A stretch of DNA of 6,837 bases from JBAXGW01 sp037139195 (GCA_037139195.1 JBAXGW010000124.1:1-6837), one strand, 5' to 3'; shown: positions 1 through 6,837, numbered from the stretch's first letter. A program made the numbers and translations. Notes: a model not told the origin generated them from the sequence alone.

Positions 1-2
1 GT

Positions 3-782
3 GGAACTATTGATGGTACTTATGATTTGAAATTATACTTTAATGGAGCTTTTGCCGATTTAGAAGATTACAAATTCAATATACTTAGCAGAACAACTGG
101 TTCAAGCAGTGGAGCAGACTGGACGCTAACAGGCACAGCATCCCAATCTACTGCAGCAACAGGCTACGCTTACAGAAAAGGCATGAGCACTTTTTCAGAA
201 AAAGCAATTGGAGAAACTGGCATAGCTCTTCCAGTAGAATTATTATCATTTAGAGCAACTTGCCTTGGCGATTATGTAAACACATCATGGGCTACCGCAT
301 CAGAATTGAATTCCGACTACTTTACTGTTGAAAGAAGTTACGATTTATCAAACTGGGAAACTGTTGGAACTAAACAATCGGCTGGCAATTCAAATTCCGA
401 AAAATTATATGATTTATCAGATTACAGTGTTAACATGAATAGCACAAACATTTACTATCGATTAAAACAAACTGACTATAATGGCAATTTTGAGTATTTC
501 GATCCAGTAACTATTAATTGCTCCGATGAGCTTACTTTTGAAGTTATCTCAGTAGCAAAAGATGGTAATGATTTAAACTTTGATTATATTGGCGTTTTAG
601 ATGAGAATATTAAGATTGCTCTGTATAACTCAGCAGGGCAATTAGTTTACAATCAAAATATTATTTCTAAACAAGGATTAAATAAATGCAAAATTCAAGG
701 AGTTGACTTGAAATCAGGCTTATATTTTTTATCACTAGAAACAATTAAAAATTATACTTCAAAAAAAATAATATTACCATAA
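3..782 (+). CDS. Secreted modular protein with T9SS type A sorting domain, 3' end only (5' truncated by window edge)
   Basis: The reading frame is open from the first complete codon (position 3) to the TAA at 780-782, giving 259 visible residues. The TTG at 27 lies inside a continuous domain, so the true start is left of the window. Residues 1-75 look like the end of a beta-rich repeat region. At residues 76-83 LPVELLSF opens the Ig/FN3-like domain that commonly precedes the sorting signal in Bacteroidota, with its usual landmarks: W-TASE-N, FTVERS, an NW-TVG stretch and YYRLKQTDYNG. Residues from about 187 to 259 form a type A sorting domain: an IKIALYNSAGQLVY strand, a GLNKCKIQGVDLKSGLYFLSL core and the basic terminus SKKIILP. 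In known T9SS substrates this domain directs export across the outer membrane and is removed during surface attachment or release. The function of the missing N-terminal part is unknown. Family membership is confident; the biological role is not. Confidence 0.93.
   Translation, partial: GTIDGTYDLKLYFNGAFADLEDYKFNILSRTTGSSSGADWTLTGTASQSTAATGYAYRKGMSTFSEKAIGETGIALPVELLSFRATCLGDYVNTSWATASELNSDYFTVERSYDLSNWETVGTKQSAGNSNSEKLYDLSDYSVNMNSTNIYYRLKQTDYNGNFEYFDPVTINCSDELTFEVISVAKDGNDLNFDYIGVLDENIKIALYNSAGQLVYNQNIISKQGLNKCKIQGVDLKSGLYFLSLETIKNYTSKKIILP
552..779 (+). other. T9SS type A C-terminal sorting domain (within the first gene)
   Basis: The last 70-odd residues of the first protein show the hallmarks of this domain: a short strand ending in GQLVY, a middle segment with LKSGLYFLSL, and a Lys-Lys-hydrophobic-Pro terminus (KKIILP). 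The two terminal lysines lie in a run of eight A residues at 761-768. The family assignment rests on the motif pattern; the exact left boundary is approximate. Confidence 0.88.
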
Positions 783-811
783 AATTATTTTTTTTAATCA
801 CAAAAAATTCA

Positions 812-832
812 TATTAATTGTCAAAATTAATA
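812..832 (+). terminator. Possible weak terminator hairpin after the first gene
   Basis: TATTAATT at 812-819 is the exact reverse complement of AATTAATA at 825-832, with a 5-nt loop GTCAA. The stem is 8 bp but all A-T, so stability is low. The nearest T-tract (ATTTTTAT, about 843-850) begins roughly ten bases past the stem. It sits 30 nt after the stop codon, where a terminator is expected. In DNA this AT-rich, a chance palindrome is a real alternative. Confidence 0.3.
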
Positions 833-1013
833 GATTAGTTGAATTTTTATAGCATTTACTTATTTTTTAAACATATAAGTATATAAATTTATTTATACAT
901 TTGAATAACTGAAACTTACAATTAAAAATGCAAAATAATAATTCTTATAAAATATAAAATAAACCGCTTATTATCGAACTTTTAAAGCATTTAGTAGAAA
1001 AATTCCCCTAACA

Positions 1014-1043
1014 AAAAAAATACGCTCAATTACGTATTGTTTT
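1014..1043. repeat. Inverted repeat flanked by A- and T-tracts, beside the promoter candidate
   Basis: AATACG (1019-1024) and CGTATT (1033-1038) are perfect reverse complements around the 8-nt loop CTCAATTA. After one mismatch, four further A-T pairs extend the arms to 1014 and 1043. An A-tract precedes the stem and GTTTTACTTGTTTT follows it, so it could act as a terminator for transcripts arriving from upstream. The right arm also covers the proposed -33 TTG (1037-1039), so it could instead be an operator. The sequence shows the repeat; its role is inference. Confidence 0.4.
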
Positions 1044-1066
1044 ACTTGTTTTAGATTGTATCTTTA
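1037..1066 (+). promoter_or_regulatory. Candidate Bacteroidota-type promoter for the second gene
   Basis: TTG at 1037-1039 is followed after 19 nt by TATCTTTA at 1059-1066. This matches the Bacteroidota consensus TTG-N(about 19-20)-TAnnTTTG in all but the last base of the -7 box. A start near 1072 would leave a 5' UTR of roughly 40 nt before the ATG at 1115. An alternative -7 box with a perfect match (TACATTTG, 896-903) lacks a correctly spaced TTG and would imply a leader of about 200 nt. Confidence 0.42.
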
Positions 1067-1114
1067 TACATTGATAACACATCATTTAGCTACAGCCACC
1101 TAGCCCAATAAAGT

Positions 1115-1252
1115 ATGAAGATATTTTACTGTTATATTGCCAATTTTATTGTTTTGGCTTTTAAGCCTTTAGCAATTTTTAATAATAACAAATTTATTTT
1201 TATTGTTTCAACTTTGCTATTTTTATCAGTATTTAATAATTTTAGTTTTGCA
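1115..1252 (+). other. Bipartite N-terminal leader / signal peptide of the second gene
   Basis: The first 46 residues consist of a short charged start (MK), a first hydrophobic stretch (FYCYIANFIVLAFKPLAIF), a polar N-N-N-K break, and a second, classical hydrophobic core (FIFIVSTLLFLSV) ending in FSFA before Q47. The second half alone resembles an ordinary signal peptide. A TTG start at 1154 would shorten the leader to 33 residues but would still keep part of the first stretch. Confidence 0.6.
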
Positions 1253-4200
1253 CAAACCACACTATTAGACCCAACAGTTGCTGGAGGCTTTGAAAATGCC
1301 ACAAGCACTTTTGCCGCAAATGGATGGACACAAGTTGGAACAGTAGCTCCAACATGGTATATTGGCACTGCTGGTGGAGCAAAAGCTGGAACCAAGGCTG
1401 CGTTTATTGGAACAGATGCAAGTACTTTTGGCAGTTCAGCAACTTCTGGAGCGAAACATTTTTACAGAGATATTGCTATACCTGCTGGCGCTACTAACGT
1501 TTCTTTAACATATTGGCTTAAATTCCCTCTTACTGATAACGGGTATGATTATTTAAATATTTACACTACTACTACTGCAAATACTCCTGTTAACGGCACA
1601 ACACCTAGCACTGGTTATACAGAAAAGGCTTCACATACAGCCACAACACTTGCAAGTTTTACTCAACAATCCGCAATTGATTTAACTTCTTTAGCGGGAA
1701 CAACTGTTCGTTTAGTGTTTACGTGGATAAACGATGGAATTGTTTCCAATGCATATTGTGCAATTGATAATATTTCTATAACCTATACCGCAGTTAAAGC
1801 TGAGCCTACAAACCAGCCTACACTTTTTGCATGTGGAACTCCTACGTCTTCAACTATTCCTTTAACTTGGACTGATGCGGCAAGTACGGTTCCTCCAGAT
1901 GGTTATTTGATAAAATGGAGCACAATTGGGTACGGTTCAATATCTGCACCTTCTGATGGCACAGCACAAGCAGATGGCGCAAGCAGAAAAAATATAGCAC
2001 AGGGCGTTGGCTCATATACACCTACTGGGTTATCAGCTAGCACAACCTACTATTTTCAAATATGGTCTTATACAAATAGTGGAACATCTATAGACTATAA
2101 GCTTACTAGTGTTCCGCAGGCATCAGCAACAACTGCGGCAATTACCGAACCAACCACTACATGGACTGGCTCATCAGGCACATCATGGTCCAATGCTGGC
2201 AATTGGGATAATGGCGTACCTACTAGTACCGTTCATGCAATAATTCCTGATGTTACAAACGACCCAATTATATCAACATCAACAAGTGCAACTTGTAAAG
2301 ACTTGACAATTAATTCAGGTGGATTTTTGACAGATAATTCCACTATTGCGGGTGGAGGGTCATTGAAAATTTATGGAAACTGGACTAACAACGGATACTT
2401 TGACCAATCAGGCAATGTCATTATTCAACTTAAAGGATCAGGAAAAACATTTGGAGGGACAGGAAACTTTAATTATGTAAATGACAATGAACCGCCTTCT
2501 ATTGAAATTGCATCAGGGTCGAGTTATACTCTTTCCTCTGATGTTACTATTATGATGGAACTGTTTTTACAAAGTGCTACATCAACTTTCAGTTTATCAT
2601 CATTCACTTTCTCTGTACTTCAATTTCACTTTGATGATGGGGTAATTAATTTAAATACTGGAACATTAGAAATTGGAAGTTATATTCAATATACAGGTGG
2701 CACAATAAATTACAATACAGGAACTGTTTATTTTAATAGCGGGGACACAAAATGGACCAATTCTAGTATTGCAGCAGGAAATCAAACTATTAATTCATTT
2801 ACTTACTATAACTTAAAAGTAAGATCCAACAATGGTTATACTGCAACTTTAGGAGATGGAACCACAATAACAATTAACAATGATTTAACCTTACAAAATC
2901 CTTCCACTTCGGGCGGAATTATAACAACAGCAAATACAATTACATTAAATGGAAATTTAACTCTTGGCAATGGGGGAAATGGATTTACATTTAACATTGG
3001 GCATAGAATTGCTAGAACTACAGCTTCAGGATCAGGAACATTTACTATGCAAAACAATGATAATATAGCCATAAATGTAACTTATGCAGATGCAACAAAC
3101 TCTGCAATTGCACTTGGTTCATCTAGTACAAATACCAGCATGATATTCTATGGCACTGTAACATACAACAGTGCAAGTGCACAAAAATTAATGAGCAATG
3201 AATATAAAAATTTAACTTTATCAGCAGGAACAGGAATAAAATCCCTAACAGCAAGTACTACAGTAAATGGCAATCTAACATTAAATGCAGATGAACTCGC
3301 ATTGTCTACTTATACATTAACAGTTACTGGCACATCAGACATTAATAAAAAAATATCAATAAGCACTGGTATTTATGATGCCAATGGCGCATTTGATGCA
3401 ACTGGAGGAACGATAGACTTTACTGATGTTGGTTATTTAAAACTTGGATCTATAGTTGCAAGTTTAGGAACTTTAGACGAGCTTACTGGTACTGTATCTT
3501 ATGATTTAGATGGTTCTCAAAGTGTTTTAGCTGATAATTATTATAATTTAACAATTGATGGAGGAAGTTCAAGTACTAAAACGGCTCTTGGAAACGTAAA
3601 TGTAGCTGGCACTTGTATTGTACAAGCAAGCACAAATTATGCATTGGCAGCCACAACAACTGCTGTTACAGGAACTAGCGACATCAATGGAACGCTTACA
3701 ATTAGCACAGGGACTTTTGATGCTAATGGGACTTTTGATGCCACTGGAGGAACAATAGATTTTTCAGATGCCGGCTTTTTAAATTTAGGGGGTGCAACAG
3801 TAACAAGTTTAGGAACACTTGATAATGCTGCTGGCACGGTTGTTTATGATTATGCAGGTGGGCAAACGATACTACTTGATAATTATTTTGGATTAAAAGT
3901 TGACGGTTCTGGAACAAAAACACTAGGTGGTGCAATTGATGTGGATGGAAATTTAACATTAGCGGCTGGAACTATGGCAGTATCTGGCTCAAACTACGGG
4001 ATAAGTTTAGCTGGCGACTGGGTAAATGCCGGAGGAGCTTTTACTTGTGGCACAGGAACTGTAACACTCGATGGAGGTTCTACTCAACGGATTAATGTTA
4101 CTACAGCTGGAGGTACAACTCCACTTAATGCCGATTTTACTTTTTACAATGTTGTTATAAGCGGATCTGATGCAAAGTTTTATTACAATCAAACTAATGA

Positions 4201-4267
4201 CAGAAAAATAAATTCAAACAACATTCAAATAAATAGCTCTAAATCATTATCTGTAATTAGTAATTAA
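1115..4267 (+). CDS. Large secreted beta-solenoid/FN3 modular protein lacking a visible T9SS sorting domain
   Basis: This 1050-residue protein has no recognised catalytic motif and is probably a surface adhesin or matrix-type protein. The N-terminus has two hydrophobic stretches (about residues 4-22 and 26-46), with likely signal cleavage after FSFA, before QTT. Residues 48-226 form a jelly-roll-like beta-sandwich with GFEN, KHFYRDIAIPAGA, YWLKFP and a closing AIDNISIT. Residues 230-340 are FN3-like (PLTWTDA, YLIKW, GLSASTTYYFQIWSY). From residue 348, WTGSSGTSWSNAGNWDNGVP opens a module often found in Bacteroidota surface proteins, leading to GNWTNNGYFDQ at 421-431. The rest is beta-solenoid-like, with recurring NGNLTL-type strands and a 114-residue tandem duplication from 737. 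It ends at SLSVISN without an Ig-like or sorting domain. ATG 1115 is the only ATG before the hydrophobic core; TTG 1154 is an alternative start. The next gene begins 19 nt downstream. Confidence 0.9.
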   Translation: MKIFYCYIANFIVLAFKPLAIFNNNKFIFIVSTLLFLSVFNNFSFAQTTLLDPTVAGGFENATSTFAANGWTQVGTVAPTWYIGTAGGAKAGTKAAFIGTDASTFGSSATSGAKHFYRDIAIPAGATNVSLTYWLKFPLTDNGYDYLNIYTTTTANTPVNGTTPSTGYTEKASHTATTLASFTQQSAIDLTSLAGTTVRLVFTWINDGIVSNAYCAIDNISITYTAVKAEPTNQPTLFACGTPTSSTIPLTWTDAASTVPPDGYLIKWSTIGYGSISAPSDGTAQADGASRKNIAQGVGSYTPTGLSASTTYYFQIWSYTNSGTSIDYKLTSVPQASATTAAITEPTTTWTGSSGTSWSNAGNWDNGVPTSTVHAIIPDVTNDPIISTSTSATCKDLTINSGGFLTDNSTIAGGGSLKIYGNWTNNGYFDQSGNVIIQLKGSGKTFGGTGNFNYVNDNEPPSIEIASGSSYTLSSDVTIMMELFLQSATSTFSLSSFTFSVLQFHFDDGVINLNTGTLEIGSYIQYTGGTINYNTGTVYFNSGDTKWTNSSIAAGNQTINSFTYYNLKVRSNNGYTATLGDGTTITINNDLTLQNPSTSGGIITTANTITLNGNLTLGNGGNGFTFNIGHRIARTTASGSGTFTMQNNDNIAINVTYADATNSAIALGSSSTNTSMIFYGTVTYNSASAQKLMSNEYKNLTLSAGTGIKSLTASTTVNGNLTLNADELALSTYTLTVTGTSDINKKISISTGIYDANGAFDATGGTIDFTDVGYLKLGSIVASLGTLDELTGTVSYDLDGSQSVLADNYYNLTIDGGSSSTKTALGNVNVAGTCIVQASTNYALAATTTAVTGTSDINGTLTISTGTFDANGTFDATGGTIDFSDAGFLNLGGATVTSLGTLDNAAGTVVYDYAGGQTILLDNYFGLKVDGSGTKTLGGAIDVDGNLTLAAGTMAVSGSNYGISLAGDWVNAGGAFTCGTGTVTLDGGSTQRINVTTAGGTTPLNADFTFYNVVISGSDAKFYYNQTNDRKINSNNIQINSSKSLSVISN
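3323..3982 (+). repeat. In-frame tandem duplication of a 114-residue (342-nt) unit in the second gene
   Basis: Unit 1 begins at 3323 (residue 737) and unit 2 at 3665 (residue 851). Matching blocks in order are: VTGTSDIN in both; ISTGIYDANGAFDATGGTID versus ISTGTFDANGTFDATGGTID; SLGTLDELTGTVSYD versus SLGTLDNAAGTVVYD; a G-S/G-Q-S/T block before LADNYYNLTIDG versus LLDNYFGLKVDG; then KTALGNVNVAG versus KTLGGAIDVDG. Similarity fades near 3970. At DNA level many codons differ at the third position, so this is an old, protein-conserved duplication and not a recent slippage product. Confidence 0.85.
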
Positions 4268-4286
4268 TACACTAAAAATAATTGTT

Positions 4287-6837
4287 ATGAAAAATAAAAT
4301 CTACATATTATTTATTCTACTTTTATTATTTAGTAAAGGTACTGTATATGCTACGGATTTAACCATTGGAACTGGAACATCAACTTGTTTAAGCTACCCT
4401 TTCAATAATCTTTTTGAAAATAACAAAACTCAAATCTTGTACCTTCAATCTGAACTTGGTGCTGCTAAAACAATCACAAATCTAGCCCTAAACATTAGCA
4501 ATTACACGCTTGATGCTGACTATAGAGATTTCAGCAACTTTACAATCAAACTATTACATACTTCTACTGCAGAACTTAGCACTTCATACACTAGTACTGC
4601 AAGTGCTACAACTGTTTTTACAAGTTCAAGTTATGCTATGCCTGGAGCTACAGGTTGGTTGTCCTTCGACATTAGCGACTTTGATTACAATGGAACAGAT
4701 AATCTTTTAGTTGAAATTGTTTGGGGCGATAATAACGGATTATATGATTTTGATTCTTATGAAGTATATGGATCAACAACAAGTGTTTATACAGTGGCTT
4801 ATGGATATGCCGATTCAGAAACACCGCCTAACTATGATGGACGCTCAACCACAAGGCCAAACATGAAGTTTACTTATACTTCAGTTACACCTATGTCTTA
4901 TGTTTCTTCAACTACTACACAGGCTTCAACAGCAGATGCTATTGCCGGCCAATCAAATCAAGAAATTTTAAGAGTTGAAGTTGTTACATCTGGCTCTACC
5001 AGTCCATTATCAGCAACATCATTTACATTTAACACCACTGGTTCAACGGCTGCCGCTGATATTACAAATGCTAAGTTGTATTATACTGGCACAAGCTCTA
5101 CATTTGCTGTTACAAGCCAAGTTGGCTCTACATCTGCATCACCTAGTGGTTCTTTTACAATAACACCTACTCAAGCCCTCGCCACTGGAACTAACTACTT
5201 TTGGCTATCCTATGATGTATCTGCTACAGCTACCGCAACAAATGTTTTAGATGCTCAGTGCACTTCTTTAACAGTAAGCACTGTTTCTCATACACCAACA
5301 GCAACAAACCCTGCCGGAACTCGTACTATTGTAACTTATGGAACAATAGGTGTAGCAGATGGCGAGGATAATTTAACTTCGCCATTTGGTCAGTTTTATG
5401 AAGATGGCAGACAACAATTTATTATTACCGCTGCTGAACTCACAGCACTGGGCTTTTCAAATGGAACAGTAATAAATGGAATGTCTTTTAATATTACAAA
5501 AAAATACAGTACAAGTCCATTTACTGGATTTAGCATAAAAATTGGACATACTGCTACTACTTCATTTGCTAGTTCAACATTTCTAGCCCCTTCTTTTACA
5601 ACTTGTAAAACTGCCGACTATACGTCTGCTGTTGGCTGGAATATATTTAATTTTACCTCCAATTTTACATGGAATGGCTCTGATAATATATTGGTGCAAA
5701 CTTGTTGGGACAATTCTGCATATACAGATGACGACTATGTTGCAACTCAAGACTTAGCAACATATAAAGCATGTTACGGACGTGCAGATGGCTCAGCTGG
5801 ATGCTCTATGTCGGCGACAAGCAGATCATATACACGACCAATAATAAGATTATATTCGCAACCCGCAACAACTATTGGAACAGTTACAACTACAGCAATA
5901 ACAGCAATTGCAACAACAACTGCAACAAGCGGAGGAAATGTAACTAGTCAAGGAGGTTCTTCTATTTCGGCACGTGGCGTTTGTTGGAACACATCAACCG
6001 ACCCAACTACCTCCAATTCAAAAACAACTAATGGAACAGGAACAGGCGTTTTCACTAGTTCAATTACTGGATTAGCTGCTGAAACCTACTACTATGTTAG
6101 AGCCTATGCTACAAACGGCAGTGGATCAGCTTATGGAGCAAATGTAAATTTTTGGACGTTATCAACCGAGCCTTCGGGTCATGCCGCTAGTTTCACTGCA
6201 ACAGTAGCATCTGCCACACAAATAAATTTGGCTTTTACCGCTGCTTCAACTTATGGAGCTGACGGATATATTATCTTAAGAAAAGCAGACGCATCGGCAC
6301 CAGACGAAACTAATATAACAGATGGCATCGCTCCTGCTTTATTATCATTGCCTGGTGGCGTTACATTAGTAACTACAATAACAAGCAATTCTACTACATC
6401 ATACAGCAATACAAGCCTATCAGGAGGCACACAGTATTATTATGCAATAATTCCATTTAATTGGAACGCCTCTAATACCGAAACATACAATTACAGAACA
6501 TCTGCTACAATTTCAACTGCAACAGCCACTACTCCTGAAACTGCTTCTACCGAGGGACTAAACATAGCAGGAAATTTTATTAATAATGGCACATTTGATC
6601 AAAGAAACGATGATAACTATGTAACAATGACTGGAACTACATATACAATTTCGGGAGATGGCATTTACGATGAAGCGAAATTGCATGTAGCCGGAGAAAT
6701 TGCTTTTGATGGTAGCATTGTTTCAGGATCTTTTACTAAAACATTTATCGATGCAAGTAAAAAATACACTCTTAATAGCAGTAAAACTTTTATCAATGGG
6801 CTTCTAACTAATTCTGCTACGGGAACATTAGATTTAA
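4287..6837 (+). CDS. Large secreted modular protein with duplicated head domains and FN3 repeats, 5' part (3' end beyond window)
   Basis: The frame is open from ATG 4287 to the window edge, 850 codons without a stop. Residues 1-22 are a clear signal peptide (Lys-rich start, hydrophobic core, GTVYA cleavage). Residues 27-197 form a beta-sandwich starting IGTGTST and ending RPNMKFTY. Residues 199-350 resemble the domain associated with BNR-repeat neuraminidases (EILRVEVVTSG, SFTFNTTGST, AKLYYTGTS, GTNYFWLSYDV), although no BNR repeats or Asp boxes are seen here. Residues 351-525 are a second, diverged copy of the first domain (GWNIFNF, WNGSDNILVQTCWDNS, RPIIRL). A Thr/Ala linker (527-548) leads to an FN3-like repeat with ARGVCW (562-567) and YYYVRAYATN (601-610), then another FN3-like domain (628-750). 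GNFINNGTFDQ (762-772) opens a stalk. A sorting domain is expected past the right edge. It lies 19 nt after the second gene with no separate promoter visible, so co-transcription is likely. Enzymatic activity is not indicated. Confidence 0.92.
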   Translation, partial: MKNKIYILFILLLLFSKGTVYATDLTIGTGTSTCLSYPFNNLFENNKTQILYLQSELGAAKTITNLALNISNYTLDADYRDFSNFTIKLLHTSTAELSTSYTSTASATTVFTSSSYAMPGATGWLSFDISDFDYNGTDNLLVEIVWGDNNGLYDFDSYEVYGSTTSVYTVAYGYADSETPPNYDGRSTTRPNMKFTYTSVTPMSYVSSTTTQASTADAIAGQSNQEILRVEVVTSGSTSPLSATSFTFNTTGSTAAADITNAKLYYTGTSSTFAVTSQVGSTSASPSGSFTITPTQALATGTNYFWLSYDVSATATATNVLDAQCTSLTVSTVSHTPTATNPAGTRTIVTYGTIGVADGEDNLTSPFGQFYEDGRQQFIITAAELTALGFSNGTVINGMSFNITKKYSTSPFTGFSIKIGHTATTSFASSTFLAPSFTTCKTADYTSAVGWNIFNFTSNFTWNGSDNILVQTCWDNSAYTDDDYVATQDLATYKACYGRADGSAGCSMSATSRSYTRPIIRLYSQPATTIGTVTTTAITAIATTTATSGGNVTSQGGSSISARGVCWNTSTDPTTSNSKTTNGTGTGVFTSSITGLAAETYYYVRAYATNGSGSAYGANVNFWTLSTEPSGHAASFTATVASATQINLAFTAASTYGADGYIILRKADASAPDETNITDGIAPALLSLPGGVTLVTTITSNSTTSYSNTSLSGGTQYYYAIIPFNWNASNTETYNYRTSATISTATATTPETASTEGLNIAGNFINNGTFDQRNDDNYVTMTGTTYTISGDGIYDEAKLHVAGEIAFDGSIVSGSFTKTFIDASKKYTLNSSKTFINGLLTNSATGTLDL
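4365..5861 (+). repeat. Two diverged copies of an IGTGT-type beta-sandwich flanking a BNR-associated-like domain (third gene)
   Basis: Copy 1 covers residues 27-197 and copy 2 residues 351-525. The same landmarks occur in the same order: an IGTGT or TIGVADG start, a PFNNLFENNKTQ versus PFGQFYEDGRQQ block, NLALNIS versus GMSFNIT, FTIKLLHTST versus FSIKIGHTAT, GWLSFDISDFDYNGTDNLLV versus GWNIFNFTSNFTWNGSDNIL, and RPNMKF versus RPIIRL. The domain between them (199-350) is unrelated to both. DNA identity is clearly low, so the duplication is old or the copies were acquired separately. Confidence 0.8.
5865..5930 (+). repeat. ACA/GCA-rich low-complexity linker in the third gene
   Basis: This stretch is dominated by ACA, ACT and GCA codons and encodes the Thr/Ala-rich segment at residues 527-548 between the second beta-sandwich and the first FN3-like domain. 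It is most simply a flexible interdomain linker, and Thr/Ser-rich linkers of this sort are candidates for O-glycosylation in Bacteroidota. No perfect tandem unit is present. Confidence 0.5.

Larger units (their letters stand above)
783..1114. other. AT-rich intergenic region (332 nt) between the first and second genes
   Basis: No convincing coding frame or RNA gene is visible here. It holds a T8 run at 788-795, an all-AT hairpin at 812-832, an isolated promoter -7 match TACATTTG at 896-903 with no TTG at the right distance, an inverted repeat at 1014-1043, and a better promoter candidate at 1037-1066. The final 25 nt before the second gene (about 1090-1108, with GCCACC and GCCC) are more C-rich than the rest and would be 5' UTR. 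The length suggests that the second gene has its own transcription unit. Confidence 0.7.

Noticed and set aside
27..29. TTG at 27 as the start of the first gene
   Set aside because: The frame continues upstream to the window edge with coherent sequence (GTIDGTYD), no signal peptide follows the TTG, and the protein is a T9SS substrate that must have one.
788..1020. T8 and A8 runs in the intergenic region as phase-variation tracts
   Set aside because: Homopolymers of this length are expected in AT-rich intergenic DNA and they do not sit between correctly spaced promoter elements.
1132..1395. Minus-strand ORF opposite the start of the second gene
   Set aside because: It lies wholly inside a strongly supported plus-strand coding region; the product is low-complexity with no domain.
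2836..4192. Several minus-strand ORFs (2836-3072, 3637-3837, 3723-3959, 4007-4192)
   Set aside because: They are antisense shadows of the repeat region. Two of them overlap each other in different frames, and their Val/Pro- or His/Leu-rich content mirrors the Thr/Gly/Asn codons opposite.
4510..5163. Short plus-strand ORFs at 4510-4710 and 4975-5163
   Set aside because: They are out-of-frame readings of the third gene; the Leu/Gln/His-rich products come from shifted ACA/ACT/CTT codons. The frame from 4287 is open across both and has clear domains.
1..6837. CRISPR arrays, tRNA/rRNA genes, insertion sequences, toxin-antitoxin or defence genes
   Set aside because: No regularly spaced short repeats, no cloverleaf-like or rRNA-like segments, no transposase frame and no terminal inverted repeats were seen; the repeats present are protein-level domain repeats.

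Overview
The window looks like a chromosomal piece of a low-GC member of the Bacteroidota. The main evidence is the C-terminus of the first gene: a 'LPVELLSF' Ig-like domain followed by a type A sorting domain of the type IX secretion system (T9SS), an arrangement typical of that phylum. A promoter-like element of the Bacteroidota type (TTG-N19-TAnnTTT) and weak Shine-Dalgarno context at the starts agree with this. Genus cannot be judged from the sequence.

Layout, all on the + strand: (1) positions 3-782, the 3' end of a secreted modular protein whose N-terminus lies left of the window; (2) positions 783-1114, an AT-rich intergenic region with a weak hairpin after gene 1, one good promoter candidate, a second partial one, and an inverted repeat beside the promoter; (3) positions 1115-4267, a 1050-residue secreted protein with a beta-sandwich head, an FN3 domain and a long beta-solenoid-like repeat region that includes a 114-residue tandem duplication; (4) after only 19 nt, positions 4287-6837, the first 850 codons of a third secreted modular protein, which runs off the right edge. 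The third gene is open from its ATG to the end of the window; I translated it codon by codon and found no stop.

The genes appear to be neighbouring members of one class of large cell-surface or secreted proteins (adhesin or matrix-like, Thr/Ser/Gly/Asn-rich, no catalytic motif seen). Genes 2 and 3 share a layout of signal peptide, beta-sandwich head, FN3-type linkers and a stalk opening with a near-identical 'GN-W/F-x-NNG-x-FDQ' motif. Gene 1 shows the tail expected for such proteins. Gene 2 is the odd one: it stops inside its repeat region with no T9SS sorting domain, and gene 3 follows immediately, so the two are probably co-transcribed. No RNA genes, mobile elements or CRISPR were found. 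No complete new system can be claimed. The points most worth checking are the tail-less gene 2, its bipartite N-terminal leader, the internal duplication and the module sharing between neighbours.
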